NCBI RefSeq assembly: GCF_042477335.2
Contig: NC_091251.1
Span: 28,226,501-28,290,500 of the forward strand
DNA from: Ovis canadensis
Lineage: Eukaryota > Chordata > Mammalia > Artiodactyla > Bovidae
Direction of reading: 5' to 3'
DNA length: 64,000 bases
The notes under the pieces were generated by a model, which saw only the letters and a program-made list of their open reading frames with translations, had not been told where the DNA came from and did not search any database. Positions within the stretch are counted from its first letter, which is position 1; each line of letters starts with the position of its first letter. Below, piece after piece: positions 58,535 through 64,000 of this stretch. Position numbers and translations under genes: made by a program.

Positions 58535-58554
58535 GCCCCATCCATTGGGCGCCA
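58535..58554 (-). other. Primer binding site, tRNA-Lys type
   Basis: On the minus strand TGGCGCCCAATGG..., two bases after the 5' LTR, resembles the site complementary to tRNA-Lys that betaretroviruses use. The later bases are diverged. Confidence 0.85.
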
Positions 58555-58556
58555 GA

Positions 58557-58942
58557 TGTTGGTTCCTAAGAATGAAATGACACAGAACATACGAGACATA
58601 CGAGATGCACACAAGAGACATACACTCTGGCCAGAGGGATAAGAACTGCGCACGCCAGCAAGCTCGTGGTTTATTTATATACATCCCTTCTGGGCAGAAT
58701 TCCAGACTGTATGACCAAACTTGTTCAGTACAGCGCATGTGCACAAATGTTATCGTACAGCAAAAGGGAGTGAAATTCCGGCCTACTGCAGAGTCTGTCC
58801 AAAGCCCTTATCACAAGAAGGGAATGTTCCCTTATTTGCAAGGGACCATTAATCTCAAGGCTGTGTCCGTCTCCTTGGCAGAACATCCTGTTTGCAAGCA
58901 GCACATCTCCACTTTCCCTATTGTGGCCGCATTAACCCTTCA
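58557..58942 (-). repeat. 5' LTR of the provirus
   Basis: 386 bases, same length and ends as the 3' LTR. The overlapping TATA/AATAAA-like stretch is at 58671-58680 (+). If active, its promoter would drive transcription leftward, antisense to SPESP1. Confidence 0.95.
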
Positions 58943-59316
58943 CTTTCTAATCGGTAAAAAAAAAAAATCTCAATTTCCAGACAAATGTATGATGCTATAT
59001 CATTTATTCATAAAAAATTTTGAGGATAATATACAAATAAATCTCTTTCTTTTTTCACCTATCATCAAATGGATCTTGAAGTATGCCAGACTTTTCTAAA
59101 CATGACATAAAATGCAGAGTCTGCTTTTAGAATCTAGATCTCTAGTAGACATGTCTAGTATCTTTCCACTATCACATTGCCTATTAAACTTCTGATTAAG
59201 ACTTTTTTAAAATTTAGAAATATGCTTTCAAGTTTGATTAAAATTCCATCTGGTCTAAATTTAACAGATAAGAAAGAGAGGAGGAAAAGCATTTGGGGAC
59301 TACTTTGTGCTTGCTC

Positions 59317-59786
59317 TGCGTGTAAGTTAAATAAGTAGGGTGACAATATACAGCCTTAACGTACTCCTTTTCCTATTTGGAACCAGTCTGTTGTTCCATG
59401 TCCAGTTCTAACTGTTGCTTCCTGACCTGCATACAGATTTCTCAAGAGGCAGGTCAGGTGGTCCGGTATTCCCATCTCTTTCAGAATTTTCCACAGTTTA
59501 TTGTGATGCACACAGTCAAAGGCTTTGGCATAGTCAATAAAGCAGAAATAGATGTTTTTCTGGAACTCTCTCCATGATCCAGCGGATGTTGGCAATTTGA
59601 TCTCTGGTTCCTCTGCCTTTGGTAAGACCAGCTTGAACATCAGGAAGTTCATGTATTGCTGAAGCCTGGCTTGGAGAATTTTGAGCATTACTTTACTAGC
59701 ATGTGAGATGAGTGCAATTGTGTGGTAGTTTGAGCATTCTTTGGCATTGCCTTTCTTTGGGATTGGAATGAAAACTGACCTTTTCC
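59317..59786 (-). mobile_element. BovB internal fragment lacking its 3' end
   Basis: Minus-strand reverse transcriptase segment ('KRSVFIPIPKKGNAKECSNYHTIALISHASKVMLKILQARL', 'FIDYAKAFDCVHHNKLWKIL', 'RTGHGTTDWFQIGKGV'). The C-terminal domain and ACTGA tail are missing on the left, so this copy is truncated at both ends. A small deletion near 59565 and another near 59655 are visible. Confidence 0.9.
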
Positions 59787-59887
59787 TATGCCTCTGTTTA
59801 TCTCTTTCACCTCCCTGTTGAGCAATAAATAGCAATAAACCTATAAATCCCATTATATAGGATTTATAATGTACTAGATACAAATTT

Positions 59888-60015
59888 TCCAGACAAGAAC
59901 ACTGGAGCAGGTTGCTGTTTCCTACTCCAGGGGATCTTTCTGATCCAGGGATTAAACCCACGTTTCCTACAGTGGCAAGAAAATTCTTTACCACTAAGTG
60001 ACCTGGGTAGCCAAC
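59888..60015 (-). mobile_element. Bov-tA SINE, partial, with long target-site repeat
   Basis: Reverse Bov-tA ('ccagacaagaacactggagcaggttgctgtttcctactccag', then 'gatccagggattaaacccacg'). Flanking sequences 'atttataatgtactagatac' (about 59861) and 'atttataacatactagatat' (about 60028) look like a diverged target-site duplication. Confidence 0.85.
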
Positions 60016-60029
60016 CACTACATAGCATT

Positions 60030-61603
<1,574 letters not shown>

Positions 61604-61775
61604 CTATGCATTCATTCATGGGAGAAATAAGCATGTTAGTGATTCAAAAATTGTATGAAAATATTTTCTATTGTAGTTCACTGTGTTAACATCTTTATAT
61701 GTCATGTGTTATGAAAAATTTTCATATGCACTGAAACCTAACAAATTAAAATAAAATTTTGGTTCAGGAGTTTGT
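61604..61775 (+). other. SPESP1 3' UTR
   Basis: Short AT-rich region after the stop. A canonical AATAAA lies at 61750-61755, so cleavage is expected at about 61765-61780. Confidence 0.8.
61750..61755 (+). terminator. Poly(A) signal AATAAA
   Basis: Canonical hexamer 147 bases after the SPESP1 stop codon, followed by GT/T-rich sequence. Confidence 0.8.
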
Positions 61776-61905
61776 AGTTTTCTCATTAATTTTAAAAGTT
61801 ATGAGTATCTAATGTTTAAAGTGTTTAAGCTTTGATTTTACTTGATAGGTTAGTAAATTCTTCCATTTTATAAGACTTAAGAGACTGTGCAGTCCACTGT
61901 ATATG

Positions 61906-62042
61906 TAGTAGTAGTAGTAGTGTTAGTCGCTCAGTCGTGTCCAACTCTTTGCAACCCCTTGCACTGCAGCCCACCAGGTATCTGTCCATGGGATTCTCCA
62001 GGCATGAAAACTGGAGTGGGTTGCCATTGCCTTCTCCAGAGT
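61906..62042 (-). mobile_element. Bov-A/Bov-tA SINE fragment with TAG-repeat tail
   Basis: A (TAG)n run at 61906-61921, then 'gttagtcgctcagtcgtgtccaactctttgcaacccc' and 'gggttgccattgccttctccagag' in reverse orientation. The tRNA-like head is absent. Confidence 0.9.
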
Positions 62043-62380
62043 AGCTAGTTTTAAATAATTGCATATAAATGTAAAATATTAAGATATGTTATCTTATTAC
62101 TCTTTTAGAGGATCTGAGTATTCTATCCGAATAGCATAATTGGAGCTTGTAATCAAAACTACTTTTTATCTGAATATTATATATGTGCCACTTTTGAAAG
62201 GTGGATGATATATTAAGATACATCCCTATTCCTTTGTTGTTAAATACTTCTGGAGTATTAGTGAAGGACTGTAACCTGGATTTGTAATGAGATCATTCTC
62301 ACTTATTTTTTCTTTTTGTTTGTTTATACACATATACATGGAAGCTTTCCAAATTTTGTATTTGGGAGTGTGACTAACAT
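62043..62380. other. Unassigned intergenic stretch
   Basis: About 340 AT-rich bases without a recognised feature. Confidence 0.4.
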
Positions 62381-62600
62381 GGTCTTCCCTGGTGGCTCAA
62401 CAGTAAAGAATCCTCCAGCAGTTCAGGAGTTTCAGGAGATGCAGTTCCGATCCCCGGGTCAGGAAGATTCCCCTGGAGGAGAGTCAACCCACTCAAGTAT
62501 TCTTGCCTGGAGAATTCCATGGACAGAGGAGTCTGGCAGGTTCATAGAGTTGCACAGAGTCAAACAGCTGAAGTGACTTCACATGCACACACACACCACT
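62381..62600 (+). mobile_element. Bov-tA SINE
   Basis: Forward copy from 'ggtcttccctggtggctcaacagtaaagaatcctcc' to 'gagtcaaacagctgaagtgacttcac', with an AC-rich end (62583-62597). Confidence 0.92.
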
Positions 62601-62659
62601 AACACCATTAAGGTTAACTGTAATTTTGCGATTATGGTACAGGTAATTCTGTTTCATGA

Positions 62660-62720
62660 TTTGTGGTGGTTTTGTCATTAAGTCATGTCCAACTCTTGAA
62701 ACCTCATGGACTGTAGCCTT
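62660..62720 (-). mobile_element. Bov-A SINE fragment
   Basis: 'gtggttttgtcattaagtcatgtccaactcttgaaacctcatggactgtagcc' is about 60 bases of the reverse Bov-A end. Confidence 0.65.
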
Positions 62721-62997
62721 AAAGTGAGATCTGTAGGATAAGGTTGTGTGTAAGGAAGAAGGGGGCATTCCAGGTAGAGGGAAGAGCATGTGTAAATGCT
62801 GTGAGGTGAGAATGAGTAATGGCAAGTTCAAGAAGCAGCCAGGGTATAGAAAGGTAGGGGAGAGTTAAAATAAATAAAATGAAATTAAAAAAAAAAAGAA
62901 AGGTAGAAGAGAGCACCTCCAGATGGAGCTGGTAAGGTGCACAGGGCTGGACTAGATCTTGCAAATCCTCAAATTGCATATTGAATAATTTTAGCCC

Positions 62998-63290
62998 CTG
63001 CTCTAGGGCCCATGAGCTGCACCTATTGAGCCTGTGTGCCCCACTACTAAAGCAAAGCCCGTGTGCCTTAGAGCCCCCCTGCTGCAGCTGTTGAGCCTGT
63101 GTGCTGCAGTAGGGAAACCTGCGTGCCTAGAGCTCACTGGCAGCAAGAGAAGCCAGCACAGTGAGAAGTGCAAGCATGACAACTAGAGAGTAGCCCCTGC
63201 GTGTCACAAATGAGAACACCTGTGCAAAGCAACGAGGATCAAGCACAGCAAAAAATAAATAAATAAAAAATATTATAATAAAAAATTTAG
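62998..63290 (+). mobile_element. CHR-type SINE, 3' part
   Basis: 'gggcccatgagctgcacctattgagcctgtgtg', 'agcccgtgtgcc' and 'gtagcccctgcgtgtcacaaatgagaac' followed by an A-rich (AAAT)n end. The tRNA-like head is missing. Confidence 0.75.
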
Positions 63291-63835
63291 TTTGTTTGAA
63301 TGGAACAAACTAAATAGATCAAATAACGTTTACTCATCGAGATTAGTTGATTTAAATCTCTCTTAATCTACACCTCTTCTTTTTTCCTTTCTTAAAATTT
63401 GTCAAAGAAATTGGTCATTGTACCTGTGGTTTTACACAGCATGGATTTTGCTGATTGTATCCCCCCATAGTACCATTTAGTATGTTTTTGGTAAGTTGGT
63501 AGTTAGATCTAGAGAGGCTTTGTCAGACTCAGGTTGATGGTTTTGTTTTTTGTCAAGATGTGTTGTCAATCTGGTATGTCTGTTTTTCTATTTTTAGCAG
63601 CCTTCGATGATTATTACATAGATAGATTAATTGATCAGGTGTTAAAAAAGAAGATGTCATTCCTTCCTTTATTAGCTGAAATATGTCTTATAAAGAGAAA
63701 GTGCCTTCCATATGTTGTTTGAGTCCCCAATGGTCCAGTGTGTTGGCAAGGCATCATGTGCTTGAATCTTTCTCTATGTTTAATAATTTTCAGAACAGTT
63801 AGTTCATAGAATCCTCCAAGGGGACGAGTTTTTAA
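63291..63835. other. Unassigned intergenic stretch
   Basis: About 540 bases with no gene recognised. An open frame of 62 codons at 63534-63722 has no recognisable domain. Confidence 0.35.
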
Positions 63836-63839
63836 AAAT

Positions 63840-64000
63840 CAGATCTTTATTCTGTTAGAGCAGTTGTGGGCGTGCAAAAAAAATTTAAAAAGAGTACAAA
63901 GTTCCTACATACCTTGCTCTCCTCCCCCCAAATCTCCCCTATTATTTATAGCTTATGTTAGTGTGGTACATTTGTCACAACTGATGAACCAATGTTGATA
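63840..64000. mobile_element. Probable old L1 fragment at window edge
   Basis: 'aaatctcccctattatttatagcttatgttagtgtggtacatttgtcacaactgatgaaccaatgttgata' matches a common old L1 segment and continues beyond the window. Confidence 0.5.

Larger units (their letters stand above)
51837..58942 (-). mobile_element. Class II (betaretrovirus-like) endogenous retrovirus, complete LTR to LTR but internally deleted
   Basis: A 7.1-kb provirus on the minus strand. Order along that strand: 5' LTR (58942-58557), primer binding site, gag remnant, dUTPase, protease, reverse transcriptase, integrase, envelope, polypurine tract and 3' LTR (52222-51837). A ctttc direct repeat flanks it (51832-51836 and 58943-58947). 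A 6-bp duplication, usual for this class, would fit if one T was lost on the left. The dUTPase-protease order, the Lys-type primer site and the fusion-peptide-like sequence point to the beta/ERVK group. A bovine ERV-K family is likely, but the exact family cannot be fixed here. Every coding region is broken. It lies antisense in the SPESP1 intron. Confidence 0.95.

Overview
The window is mammalian nuclear DNA from a ruminant, most likely cattle or a close bovid. The evidence is the repeat content: many BovB (RTE-type) LINE copies with ACTGA-repeat tails, Bov-tA and Bov-A2 SINEs, cetartiodactyl CHR SINEs, and bovine-type L1. There are no bacterial features, operons or CRISPR arrays.

The only intact host gene I can support is SPESP1 (sperm equatorial segment protein 1), on the + strand. 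A GC-rich TATA-less promoter (about 28370-28620) leads into coding exon 1 (28628-28691, signal peptide). A very long intron (28692-60581) follows, then one large exon (60582-61603) holding the rest of the coding sequence, and a poly(A) signal at 61750. The phase across the splice works exactly (one base plus two bases of a codon).

Layout: 1-28 kb is upstream intergenic DNA packed with repeats. It holds BovB copies at 0.6, 2.2-3.5, 11-13, 15.8-16.9, 21.2-21.8 and 26.2-28.0 kb. It also holds a processed RPS14 pseudogene with a 10-bp target-site duplication (4.75-5.3 kb), a twin-primed (5'-inverted) L1 with a 14-bp duplication (5.4-6.8 kb), an old L1 split by younger insertions (15-19.5 kb), and a mariner transposase scrap next to the last BovB. 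The SPESP1 intron holds BovB copies on both strands, a near full-length but dead L1 (42.8-49.4 kb) carrying a nested BovB, and a complete LTR-to-LTR class II (betaretrovirus-like) endogenous retrovirus on the minus strand (51837-58942). 61.8-64 kb is downstream intergenic DNA with SINE fragments.

The provirus has paired 386-bp LTRs, a Lys-type primer binding site, a polypurine tract, and recognisable matrix, dUTPase, protease, reverse transcriptase, integrase and envelope segments. All are broken by stops, frameshifts and deletions. I found no clear undescribed biological system. The most informative signals are the nested-insertion history, the uneven LTR divergence, the internally deleted provirus, and a SPESP1 C-terminus that seems longer than the human one.
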